This document shows, piece after piece, positions 7,645-15,420 of a stretch of 64,000 nucleotides of DNA. The position numbers and the translations under genes were made by a program. The notes under the pieces are model-generated. The model was not told the origin of the DNA. It did no database searches and saw nothing but the letters and a program-made list of their open reading frames with translations. Location of the stretch: assembly GCA_035295165.1 (NCBI GenBank), contig DATGJN010000116.1:1-64000 (forward strand), written 5' to 3'. How positions within the stretch are numbered: the first letter of the stretch is position 1; each line of letters opens with the position of its first letter. The DNA is from a bacterium (GTDB taxonomy: Bacteria; Sysuimicrobiota; Sysuimicrobiia; Sysuimicrobiales; Segetimicrobiaceae).

Positions 7645-8661
7645 TCACATCGTGGGGGCGATTCGGTGAATTGCCATCTCGAACGTCCCGAGCGCTTCCA
7701 CGACCGTCTCTTCACGGCAGCCATCCTCCAGCGCGCGCACGATCGCCGGCGCCGCGCCGGCGTCCGGCTCGACATCGAGCATGACCTCGACGTCCTCGGC
7801 AAACGCGCGCGCGGCGGGGACGACGCCCACGTGCACGACGGGCGCCACCGGGCAACCCGCGGGCAGGCCCTCGATCAACGCGGAGAGGACAACGTGTGCA
7901 CCGACCGCCGCGAGCCCGGTCTTTTGCGCGATCCTCGTTTCGGGGGCCGGCATGAGAAATAGGCGCGACGCGGGGACAGCAGCCGCGACATCCGCCGATC
8001 CGGCGACCGCGTGAGCATACGGGATTGCACGGGACGCTAGCGGCGCCAGCAATGGTGGAACGATCGCCGTCGCGGGAGACCCTGCGCGAGATTGCGGGAC
8101 CGCCTGCACGACGGTGGCGCCCGCCGTCAACAACCGCCTGATCACCTCCACGAACACGGCCGCCTGGACCTGCGGAAGGGACAACCACGCGGCCTCGATG
8201 CCGACACAAAGGTCACCCCAGGCGACCGGTCCTTCGGGGTCGACCGCCGCCGTGTCGCGCAGACGAGCGAGCGCCTCGCGGCCGGCGCGGATGGCCGCGA
8301 GGGTCCCACCGGCCTGCTGGATGCCGACGAACGCGGCGCGCTGCCCGCGGGCCTCGATCGCTCGGTACAGCGATGTGCCCTGGACCGTCTCGCAGCCAAG
8401 CCCAACCACAAGCGTGCCCGCGACGTTGGGATGGGTGCCGAGCCCGGTCAGAATCTGCTCGGTTAGACGCGCGTCGCCGCCGAGTTGAGAGCACCCGTGC
8501 TGATGTTCGATCGCGATCGCGCCGGGGATCCCCTCGGCGATGATCTTCGCCGCCTGCGCGGAGCAGAGCACGGAGGGGATGACGAGTAGGTGGTGGCGGA
8601 TCCCACAGGCCCCGCCCGGCCGGCGTCGCGCTCGCAGTAGGTCCGGTGGGGTCTCATGCAT
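7645..8661 (-). CDS. UxaA-family dehydratase large subunit, divergent paralogue B
   Basis: A 338-residue relative of paralogue A. It keeps the first-half family motifs, HQHGC (53-57) and GLGCE (87-91), but has lost the CGGSD and SGITANP motifs; the corresponding region reads GIEAAWLSLPQV. Its C-terminal third is weakly conserved. ATG 8661 is used because the gene then overlaps the end of the SAF-subunit gene by 8 bases; a longer frame begins at 8676. The order SAF, B, A on the minus strand and the tight spacing indicate one translationally coupled operon. It could alternatively be a non-catalytic structural partner of A. Confidence 0.7.
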   Translation of the reverse strand: MHETPPDLLRARRRPGGACGIRHHLLVIPSVLCSAQAAKIIAEGIPGAIAIEHQHGCSQLGGDARLTEQILTGLGTHPNVAGTLVVGLGCETVQGTSLYRAIEARGQRAAFVGIQQAGGTLAAIRAGREALARLRDTAAVDPEGPVAWGDLCVGIEAAWLSLPQVQAAVFVEVIRRLLTAGATVVQAVPQSRAGSPATAIVPPLLAPLASRAIPYAHAVAGSADVAAAVPASRLFLMPAPETRIAQKTGLAAVGAHVVLSALIEGLPAGCPVAPVVHVGVVPAARAFAEDVEVMLDVEPDAGAAPAIVRALEDGCREETVVEALGTFEMAIHRIAPTM

Positions 8662-8953
8662 GGCCGGCCCCCGCACGGTCGCTGCGGACGTTGTGCACGT
8701 GGACGTGCTGCCCGGGACGAATCGCGGCGAGCGCGTACCCGATCACCTCGCCATATTTCACTATGGGATCGCCGACGTCCATCGGCGCGATCGCAATCTT
8801 GTGCCCGAACGGGATCAATGCGTCGACGCTGACGCGTACGGGCCCGTCGCCGCGGACCGCTTCGACCATCCTGCCCGGTTGGAGCGGTGTCACCGCCACG
8901 GCGACGGTGTCGCGGGGGTCGAGAACAAGCACGGCGGGACGGGCGGCGGCCAT
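8654..8953 (-). CDS. SAF-domain small subunit of UxaA-type dehydratase
   Basis: A 99-residue protein that corresponds to the N-terminal SAF domain of altronate dehydratase. The characteristic stretch runs from LIPFGHKIAIAP (about 46-57) through GDPIVKYGEVIG to HVHVHNV near the end. In UxaA/GarD this domain is fused to, or encoded beside, the large catalytic part and covers the active site. Here it is a separate gene whose end overlaps paralogue B by 8 bases. A 77-base gap separates it from the upstream TIGR01777 gene, so it may have its own promoter or be the continuation of the sugar operon. Confidence 0.85.
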   Translation of the reverse strand: MAAARPAVLVLDPRDTVAVAVTPLQPGRMVEAVRGDGPVRVSVDALIPFGHKIAIAPMDVGDPIVKYGEVIGYALAAIRPGQHVHVHNVRSDRAGAGHA

Positions 8954-9030
8954 GCCTGTATCTTACCGCCCGCGCCGTATCGACGCCAGCGCATCACCGC
9001 TCAGGGAGCGGCGCCCGCATCACCGAGGGG

Positions 9031-9930
9031 TCAGTTGAGAAGCGCCGCGAGCGCGCCCTCGAGGCCGGGCAGCCGGAACGTGTATCCGGTTGCCAGCAGC
9101 CGCGCCGGCGCGGCGCGGGTGCTGGCCAGCAGCGTTTCATCGGCGAGTTCGCCGAACACCAGGCGCAATATCGGCGCCGGCACCGGCAGCACCGCGGGGC
9201 GCCGCACGGCGCGAGCCAGGTCGCGGGTGAACTCGCGATTGGTGACGGGGCGCGGCGAGACGAGGTTCACCGGCCCGGCGAGCTCGTCCCGCGCGAGGAT
9301 GTGCCTGATCGCCCCGACCGCGTCGGCGAGCGTGATCCAGCTCATATATTGTCGCCCGCTCCCGATCGCGCCGCCGAGACCGAACCGGAACAGCGGGAGT
9401 AGCCGTGGCAGCGCACCGCCATCCCGGGACAGCACCGTCCCCGTTCGCAGGTGTGCGACCCGAATTCCCCTGGCGCGCGCGGGTTCCGCCGCCGTCTCCC
9501 ACTCGCGGCACAGATCTGCCAGAAACCCCGTCCCGGGACGGCTCTCCTCTCGCAGGATCTCGTCGCCGCGGTCTCCATAGTACCCGACGGCCGACGCGCA
9601 CACCATCGTTGCAGGCGGACTGGCGACGCCCGCGAGCGCGCGGGCCAGGAGCATCGTACCGTCGACGCGGCTGCGCCAGATCCTCGCCTTGCGCTCCGCC
9701 GTCCACCGCGCCTGGGCGATGCTCTCGCCGGCAAGATGCACGACCGCGTCGACGCCCTTCAACCGGGTGGCGTCGATCCGCCCCGCGCCCGGCTCCCAGG
9801 CGACCTCATCCGCCGCCAGGGTCCCGCTCGCCCGCGTGAGCCGGACCACGTGATCGCCCGCGGCGAGGAGATCGCGGACCAGCGCGGATCCGATCAACCC
9901 GCGCGCTCCCGACACGAGCACGGTCATCAT
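9031..9930 (-). CDS. TIGR01777-family NAD(P)-binding epimerase (YfcH-like SDR)
   Basis: A 299-residue extended short-chain dehydrogenase of the TIGR01777 group. The N-terminal Rossmann motif is GARGLIGSAL (about 8-17); VVHLAGESIA and SAVGYYGDRG are family signatures, the latter including the catalytic Tyr region; the C-terminal DUF1731-like tail has GELADETLLASTRA and ends in GFR-like residues (YTFRLPGLEGAL). Members are common and mostly uncharacterised. It begins 4 bases after the ribokinase stop, so it is read with the sugar operon, although family members usually have no fixed pathway link. Either ATG of a pair (9930 or 9927) could be used. Confidence 0.88.
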   Translation of the reverse strand: MMTVLVSGARGLIGSALVRDLLAAGDHVVRLTRASGTLAADEVAWEPGAGRIDATRLKGVDAVVHLAGESIAQARWTAERKARIWRSRVDGTMLLARALAGVASPPATMVCASAVGYYGDRGDEILREESRPGTGFLADLCREWETAAEPARARGIRVAHLRTGTVLSRDGGALPRLLPLFRFGLGGAIGSGRQYMSWITLADAVGAIRHILARDELAGPVNLVSPRPVTNREFTRDLARAVRRPAVLPVPAPILRLVFGELADETLLASTRAAPARLLATGYTFRLPGLEGALAALLN

Positions 9931-9934
9931 CCCG

Positions 9935-10870
9935 TCACGTCATCCCGCGGGCGACAAGAAACGCGTCCGCCGCGGCGCGGTCCGGGAACGCGCCCTGAGC
10001 GCCGAGCGCGGTCACGGACAGCGCGGCGACCGCGCTCGCCCGCCGCGCGGCCTCGCGCGCCGTGTGCCCTTCCGCGAGAAACACGGCGAGGCTGCCGATG
10101 AACGCGTCACCCGCGCCCGTCGCATCCACGGCCTCGACCGGGATCGCGGGAACATGGTGCGGGCCGTCCGCATCGACGAGCAGGCTCCCGCGTCGTCCAA
10201 GCGTGATGATCACCGTGCGCGCGCCGCGCGCGCGCAGCGCGCCGGCGGCCGCCGCTGCCGCGTCGACACCGGCGACGGAACGCCCGGTCAGTAACTCCGC
10301 CTCTGCCTCATTCGGAACGCAGAGATCGGTCAGCGCGAGAAGATCGTCCGAAAGAGGGGCGGCCGGAGCCGGGTTCAGGATCGTCCGTACGCCTGCGGTC
10401 CGCGCCGCGCGGAACGCTTCGAGCGTCGCCGCGATCGGCACCTCGAGCTGGCCGATCACGACGTCCGCCGCCTGGAGCGCCGCCACGGCGCGGCGCACGT
10501 CGTCGGGTGAGAGACCGTGGTTCGCGCCGGGCACGATCACGATCTCGTTCTCCGCGGCGTCGTCCACTAGGATCGGCGCCACGCCCGACGAGCGCTCCTC
10601 GTCCACGTGCACATGCGTCGTGTCGATCCCGTGCTGCGTGAAGTTGCGCACCAAGCCGTCCCCGAACGCGTCCCGGCCCACACGTGTGACCATCGTGACG
10701 CGGGCGCCGAGCTTGGCGGCCATCACAGCCTGATTGGCGCCTTTGCCCCCGTACCCGATGTGGAACGAGCGGCCCTCGAGCGTCTCACCGGGTCGCGGAA
10801 ACCTCGGCACGCGCGCGATCAGGTCGACGTTCGACGACCCAACCACGCAGATCTGAGGGCGGCGAGCCAC
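9935..10870 (-). CDS. rbsK: Ribokinase (PfkB family)
   Basis: Phosphorylates ribose or a related sugar at the expense of ATP in the cytoplasm. A 311-residue PfkB protein: N-terminal GSSNVDL, sugar-binding GGKGAN at 41-46, a Glu-containing NPAPA/PNEAEAELL region and the C-terminal DATGAGDAF with the catalytic Asp. The open frame extends far upstream, but that part is the shadow of the isomerase gene; GTG 10870 is the only start giving a normal N-terminus and leaves a 28-base gap. As fourth gene of the leftward sugar operon it probably handles a breakdown product. A related sugar such as deoxyribose or a keto-sugar is equally possible. Confidence 0.85.
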   Translation of the reverse strand: MARRPQICVVGSSNVDLIARVPRFPRPGETLEGRSFHIGYGGKGANQAVMAAKLGARVTMVTRVGRDAFGDGLVRNFTQHGIDTTHVHVDEERSSGVAPILVDDAAENEIVIVPGANHGLSPDDVRRAVAALQAADVVIGQLEVPIAATLEAFRAARTAGVRTILNPAPAAPLSDDLLALTDLCVPNEAEAELLTGRSVAGVDAAAAAAGALRARGARTVIITLGRRGSLLVDADGPHHVPAIPVEAVDATGAGDAFIGSLAVFLAEGHTAREAARRASAVAALSVTALGAQGAFPDRAAADAFLVARGMT

Positions 10871-10898
10871 CGGGGGAGCCTCTGGAGCCAGCCGCGTC

Positions 10899-11672
10899 CT
10901 ACGCGCCGAGTGCGCTGCGTAGACGTGCCACGGCACGGGGCACGGCCGTGTGGCCGGCCTCCTCGCCCTCATACTCGACCGAGACGCATCCCGCATATCC
11001 CGCCTCGGCGAGGATACGCAATGCGCCGTCGTTGTCCACACGCTCGTCGCGGCCGTCCGGGGCGATACGCGTACACTTGGCATGCACGTGCCAGGCGCGC
11101 GATGCCGTTCGGACGATCGACGGCATCCCGTCGAGGTAGTTCCCGGTATCGAGCAGCAGCCCGAGGACCGGGCTGCCGACACCAGCAAGAATCGCCTCCA
11201 CGTCCGCCGCGGTCTGCACGAAGCCGCCGTGGTTGTGATTCTCCATGACCAGCCGGACGCCGGTCTGTTCCGCCCTGGCGCACACCGCCCGCAGGGACGC
11301 CAGCATGGTGGGCCAACGCGCCGCGCGATCTCCCTCCGGCCAGCCGGCGAAGGTGCGCAGGAAGCGGGAGCCGAGACGCCGGGACGCGGCCATCCACTCG
11401 ACGGTGCGGGACTCCTCCCGGGTGCGCCGGTTCGCATCTTCAACCCCGAAGTTGTTCATCAGGGCGATGTCGACGATCTCGAGCCCGTAGCGCGCGGCAG
11501 CCGCGCGCAGATCGTCGAGGCGCGCCGGCGTCGGCTCCCCAATATGTTTGTCCTCCAGCTCGACTGCGGAGAGCCCGAGATCCTCGGCCGCGAGCCGAAA
11601 CCAGTCGGTCAAGGTCAGGTGGCCGGCCGCGAGCGCGTCATCGTAGGACTGGGAACTGCACGCTAGGTACAT
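10899..11672 (-). CDS. Sugar phosphate isomerase/epimerase (AP-endonuclease-2-type TIM barrel)
   Basis: A 257-residue TIM-barrel protein of the xylose isomerase-like superfamily (IolE/IolI/EboC relatives). The expected metal ligands are visible: Glu in LVMENHNH (about 141-148), Asp in LLLDTGNY (about 173-180), His in WHVHAKC and Glu in VSVEYEG near the C-terminus. These enzymes isomerise or epimerise keto- and inositol-type sugars with a divalent metal. The gene starts 4 bases after the Gfo/Idh/MocA oxidoreductase gene. The oxidoreductase plus TIM-barrel combination is typical of inositol- and rare-sugar catabolic operons. Confidence 0.85.
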   Translation of the reverse strand: MYLACSSQSYDDALAAGHLTLTDWFRLAAEDLGLSAVELEDKHIGEPTPARLDDLRAAAARYGLEIVDIALMNNFGVEDANRRTREESRTVEWMAASRRLGSRFLRTFAGWPEGDRAARWPTMLASLRAVCARAEQTGVRLVMENHNHGGFVQTAADVEAILAGVGSPVLGLLLDTGNYLDGMPSIVRTASRAWHVHAKCTRIAPDGRDERVDNDGALRILAEAGYAGCVSVEYEGEEAGHTAVPRAVARLRSALGA

Positions 11673-11676
11673 CGTC

Positions 11677-12660
11677 TCACCTCTCGACGACGGAGACGGG
11701 TCCTCCGCCTCCGCGTAGGCTCTCGTACGCCGCGGTCAGGATGGCCAGACTGTGAAACGCGTCGTCCACGCCGACCGGGGGCGCGCCTTCCCCCGCACAC
11801 GCGTCGATGAACGCACGGTCCTCATCGACGTATCCCCAGCGCGTGAGATCGTCCGCCGCGGGCAGTTGCTGCCACTCGGCTTCCGGCGTCTCGCGGGTCG
11901 TCAGCCGCACGCGATCGAGATCTTCGGACGTGAGCAGCGCATGGTCGCCGTAGAGCTCGACTCGCTCCTGCGGTGCCGCCCACGACGCGTGGCCGCACGT
12001 CGTCAGCGCGACCGGCCGGTCGCCCCGGCACCGCAGCAGCATCGCGATGTCGTCGTAGTCGGGGTAACAGCTCCGGCGTCCGAGCGCGGACACCGTCTCG
12101 ACCGGCCCGATCAGCCACGCGATCATGTCCATCAGGTGCACCGCGGTATCGTACATGAACCCACCGCAAACCGCCACGTTGGTGTACCAGCTTGGGGTCA
12201 GCATGTCTCCGTCGTTCATCTTCACGTTTGCGGAGTACGGCTCGAACCCCGCGTCGATCTGCCTGCGAAGGAACCGGTACGCCGGGGCCCAGCGTCGGTT
12301 GAATCCCATCTGGTAGACGGCACGCCCGTGGCGGACCTGCTCGACGATGGCCCGTCCCTCATCCAAGGTGATCGCCATCGGCTTCTCGGAGAAGACGTGC
12401 AGGCCTCGGGCGAGCGCGTCGAGGACGACCGGACCATGGTACACGTTCGGAAGCGTCACGAAGACGGCCTCTACGCCCAGCGCGGCGAGCTGTGCAAGAT
12501 CGCGGCAGGGAGCGGCGCCGATTTTCGCCGCGGCGTCGCGGGCGGTTGCCTCGGCGACGTCAGCGACGCCGACGATCTGCACCCGGGCGTCGCGCGACAA
12601 GGCATCGAGGTGGCGCCGCCCCATCAACCCGGCCCCGATCAGCCCCACCTTCACGCCCAT
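11677..12660 (-). CDS. Gfo/Idh/MocA-family oxidoreductase (1)
   Basis: NAD(P)-dependent sugar or inositol dehydrogenase, 327 residues from ATG 12660. The Rossmann motif GLIGAGLMGRRH lies at 6-17, the family EKP motif in VFSEKPMAIT near residue 95, and the C-terminal domain holds the catalytic-region sequence DTAVHLMDMIAWL (about 175-190). A longer frame begins at 12855 but that part carries no homology and overlaps the dehydrogenase relic. The start overlaps the end of that relic by 10 bases, so it was probably the second gene of an operon whose first gene has decayed. It is read together with the TIM-barrel isomerase and ribokinase. Confidence 0.88.
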   Translation of the reverse strand: MGVKVGLIGAGLMGRRHLDALSRDARVQIVGVADVAEATARDAAAKIGAAPCRDLAQLAALGVEAVFVTLPNVYHGPVVLDALARGLHVFSEKPMAITLDEGRAIVEQVRHGRAVYQMGFNRRWAPAYRFLRRQIDAGFEPYSANVKMNDGDMLTPSWYTNVAVCGGFMYDTAVHLMDMIAWLIGPVETVSALGRRSCYPDYDDIAMLLRCRGDRPVALTTCGHASWAAPQERVELYGDHALLTSEDLDRVRLTTRETPEAEWQQLPAADDLTRWGYVDEDRAFIDACAGEGAPPVGVDDAFHSLAILTAAYESLRGGGGPVSVVER

Positions 12661-12985
12661 GGCTCGAGCACGACCGTCAAGGAGTTCGGTGCAATGGACA
12701 TGCGAACGGCCGTCTCGACATCGAACAGCGAGAAGCGGTGAAACACCAGTGTCCCGATCGGATCGTGCCGCATGTATCGCACCATCTGCCGTATGCCGGG
12801 GCCGTAGCTTCCCTTCTCCTCGCCGCCGCCGATCAGCCGAACACTCTTGGAGCAAAGATGCCGGCGGAGGTTATTACGGAAACCGCGCCCGAATCTCAGA
12901 AGTTCAAGGCGTCGACCAACAATCCCCCCGGCCGGAGCATCTCGAGCGCCTCCGGACGCGGCCAGGGGCACCCCAGGTCCAATAA
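12651..12985 (-). pseudogene. C-terminal relic of a zinc-type alcohol dehydrogenase (MDR family)
   Basis: Two reading frames together match the end of a medium-chain dehydrogenase. In one (about 12985-12896) the stretch PWPRPEALEMLRPGGLLVDALNF ends at a stop. In another (about 12890-12651) RHLCSKSVRLIGGGEE, SYGPGIRQMVRYM and FHRFSLFDVETAV run to the normal C-terminus. The N-terminal catalytic domain with its zinc ligands is missing. The preserved 10-base overlap with the following oxidoreductase shows it once led that operon. This is my reading of translated frames; the exact family within the MDR group is not determined. Confidence 0.6.
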
Positions 12986-13031
12986 CGGATTCCTGCATTA
13001 CCTTGCGATTCTGAGGCGTTGCCAAACCGAT

Positions 13032-13060
13032 TTGACAACTGTCACTGGGTCTGAAACAAT
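13032..13060 (+). promoter_or_regulatory. Promoter with overlapping dyad for the LacI-type gene
   Basis: TTGACA (13032-13037) is a perfect -35 box; 17 bases later AACAAT (13055-13060) is a weak -10. A perfect inverted repeat TGACA-AC-TGTCA (13033-13044) overlaps the -35 box, a position where a bound repressor would block RNA polymerase. It lies about 50 bases upstream of the LacI-type start and is a candidate autoregulatory operator. The dyad lacks the central CG common in LacI-family sites. Confidence 0.45.
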
Positions 13061-13111
13061 CTAATCGAGGTCGACGGAGAATGTTTGCGTCGATGTCGGG
13101 AGAAGAAGGCC

Positions 13112-14137
13112 ATGGCGGGACCTCGAGCGACGCTCGCGCAGGTAGCCGGGCTTGCCCATGTGTCGATCCCGACGGCTTCCCAGGCGCTGAGCGGACGTGC
13201 CCGCATCAGCTCTGAAACTAGGGCGAGAGTCCGTGCTGCGGCCAATCAGCTTTGCTACACTCCGCACGCGGCCGCGCGGCGGTTGTCGCTCGGGCGGTCC
13301 GAGTGCGTCGCGATCGTTCCCGGGCAGAACGTCAAGGGCATGTTCTCGGATCTGTTCTACCGCGTCGTACTGACCGGGGTCGCCGGGATCTGCGACGAGG
13401 CAGGTTACCGTATGCTCGTTGCACCGGCGACGCGCGGCGACACGCAGCCGCCGCAGTTCGTCAACCTTGCCCTGGGACGTGAAGTCGACGGCGTCCTGGC
13501 GATCGGCGCCGCGGATCCGCGGTGGGTTCGAGAAACGCTCGACTTGCAGATCCCCATCGTGCTCGTGGACAACTACATCCCCGACCTGCCGGCTCCCGCG
13601 GTCGTCAACGACGACGAAGCCGGCGCGTACCTAGCCGTTCAACACCTCACCGCTCTGGGCCACGTGAGCATCGCGCTCGTCGGCGCGGACGTGTCGTATC
13701 CGTTCGGGCGAAACGTCAGGCAGGGGTACCTGAGAGGACTGCGGGACGCCGGACTCAACCGGAACCCGGCGATCGAGATCGCCGTGCCGATCGACACGGA
13801 CCGCGCGCGGCAGGCGGCGACCTCGCTGTTCGCGATGTCACATCGTCCGACGGCGGTCGTCGCGGCAACAGACGCCATCGCCCTCGGCGTGGTCCGCGCG
13901 GCGCGTGATCGAGCGCTGGACGTCCCCCGCGACGTGTCGATCGTCGGGATGGACGACATCGATCTGGCCGTGCTGATCAATCCTCCGCTGACCACGGTCC
14001 GCGTGCAGAAAGAGGAAATGGGGCGCGTGGCCGCGGAGATGCTGCTACGGTGGATTCACGGGCAACTTCCCGATCGAGGCCCTATCGTGCTTCCGAACTC
14101 GCTCATCGCGCGCGGGACGACAGGAGGGAAACCATGA
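13112..14137 (+). CDS. LacI-family transcriptional regulator
   Basis: A 341-residue repressor. The N-terminal helix-turn-helix and hinge read TLAQVAGLAHVSIPTASQAL and then ARRLSLGRS (about 6-65), typical LacI DNA-binding and hinge segments. The periplasmic-binding-protein-like core follows (about 65-335), with VVAATDAIALGVVRA and DVSIVGMDDIDLA as family landmarks. ATG 13112 sits after GAGAAGAAGG; an upstream in-frame ATG at 13085 is less well placed. It lies at the divergence point of the two sugar gene blocks and its stop overlaps the aminotransferase start (ATGA), so it is probably their sugar-responsive regulator. The ligand is unknown. Confidence 0.9.
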   Translation: MAGPRATLAQVAGLAHVSIPTASQALSGRARISSETRARVRAAANQLCYTPHAAARRLSLGRSECVAIVPGQNVKGMFSDLFYRVVLTGVAGICDEAGYRMLVAPATRGDTQPPQFVNLALGREVDGVLAIGAADPRWVRETLDLQIPIVLVDNYIPDLPAPAVVNDDEAGAYLAVQHLTALGHVSIALVGADVSYPFGRNVRQGYLRGLRDAGLNRNPAIEIAVPIDTDRARQAATSLFAMSHRPTAVVAATDAIALGVVRAARDRALDVPRDVSIVGMDDIDLAVLINPPLTTVRVQKEEMGRVAAEMLLRWIHGQLPDRGPIVLPNSLIARGTTGGKP

Positions 14138-15411
14138 GGCGGCACGCTGGAGAATCTCTTGCCATCGAGGGCGGTACGCCGATCCGCACCACCCCGCTCC
14201 TCCCGGGCTACCCGGGCGGTCTCCTGATCGGCGACGAGGAGAAAGCGGCCGTGATGGAGGTGCTGGACAGCCAGAGCCTGTTCCGCCACTACGGACCCCG
14301 GCCGCTCGGACGCGTCACGCAGTTCGAGCATGCATTCGCCAAGGCGATGGGCACGCGGTACACCGTCGCCGTCACGTCGGGCACCGCGGCCCTGATCACG
14401 GGACTCTCCGCGCTCGGTGTGGGACCGGGCGACGAGGTGATCGTCCCGACCTACACCTGGGTGGCCACGATCAACGCGGTCGTTGCCGTCGGCGCCGTGC
14501 CAGTGTTCGCGGACATCGACGAGTCGCTGACGATGGACCCGACTGCCGCCGCGGCGGCGGTCACGCCGCGCACGGCGGCGCTCCTGCCCGTGCACATGCG
14601 CGGCGCCGGGGCGGACATGGACCCGCTGCTGGACCTCGCGCGGCGACATCACCTCCGCATCCTCGAGGACGCGGCCCAGGCCGTCGGCGGCCGGTATCGG
14701 GGGCGTCGCCTCGGCACGCTCGGCGACATCGGCGCGTTCAGCCTCCAGTACCACAAGGTCATCACGACGGGGGAAGGCGGCGTGGTGGCGACCGCCGACC
14801 CGACCCTGTACGAACGCGCGTTCCGCTACCACGATCAGGGCTCGATGAGGATCGAGGAGTTGGATGAAACGATCCCGGCCGGCAACCCGCTCATGATCGG
14901 CGTCAACTACCGGATGAATGAGATCACCGGGGCGATCGGCCTCGTGCAGCTTCGCCGGATCGAATGGATCATCGAGCAGATGCGCGCGCACAAGGCGATG
15001 ATCCTCGACGGGTTGACCGGCACGCCTGGGGTGTCGGTGCGGCCCCTGCCAGACGCGGCGGGTGACACCGGGGCGACCTTGATGTTCTTCTTGCCGACCG
15101 CGGACGACGCGCGGCGCTTCAGCAAGGCGCTCGGCGCCGAAGGAATCCAAAACGGCGTGGCGTGGGACAGCGGTCAGCACGTGTACTACCACTTCGACCA
15201 GATCATCAAGCGCCGAATGTTCGCGAAGCGGCCCTGCGCCTGGGACTGTCCGCACTACCAGGGACAGGCGCGGCTCGAGAAGGGAATGTTTCCGAGGTCG
15301 GATGACCTGCTCAAGCGGACGATCCACATCGATCTCCACCCCCTGTTCACCGAGCGTGACAACGCCGACATCGTCCGCGGCATTCGCAAGGTCGCATCCG
15401 CGCTCGCCTAG
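14134..15411 (+). CDS. DegT/DnrJ/EryC1/StrS-family PLP aminotransferase
   Basis: PLP-dependent sugar aminotransferase, 425 residues. ATG 14134 overlaps the LacI stop and follows CAGGAGGG. Family landmarks in order are VTSGTAALITGL (cofactor phosphate region), IVPTYTWVAT, EDAAQAVGG (PLP-ring Asp) and SLQYHKVITTGEGG, whose Lys should form the Schiff base; NYRMNEITGAIG follows. Such enzymes convert a keto-sugar into an amino-sugar using Glu or Gln. With the following Gfo/Idh/MocA dehydrogenase this forms an oxidise-then-transaminate pair, as in kanosamine-type (Ntd) or inosose-type pathways. The C-terminal part is Cys/Trp-containing (CAWDCPHYQ), as in a subset of the family. Confidence 0.88.
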   Translation: MRRHAGESLAIEGGTPIRTTPLLPGYPGGLLIGDEEKAAVMEVLDSQSLFRHYGPRPLGRVTQFEHAFAKAMGTRYTVAVTSGTAALITGLSALGVGPGDEVIVPTYTWVATINAVVAVGAVPVFADIDESLTMDPTAAAAAVTPRTAALLPVHMRGAGADMDPLLDLARRHHLRILEDAAQAVGGRYRGRRLGTLGDIGAFSLQYHKVITTGEGGVVATADPTLYERAFRYHDQGSMRIEELDETIPAGNPLMIGVNYRMNEITGAIGLVQLRRIEWIIEQMRAHKAMILDGLTGTPGVSVRPLPDAAGDTGATLMFFLPTADDARRFSKALGAEGIQNGVAWDSGQHVYYHFDQIIKRRMFAKRPCAWDCPHYQGQARLEKGMFPRSDDLLKRTIHIDLHPLFTERDNADIVRGIRKVASALA

Positions 15412-15420
15412 GCGGTCCGC

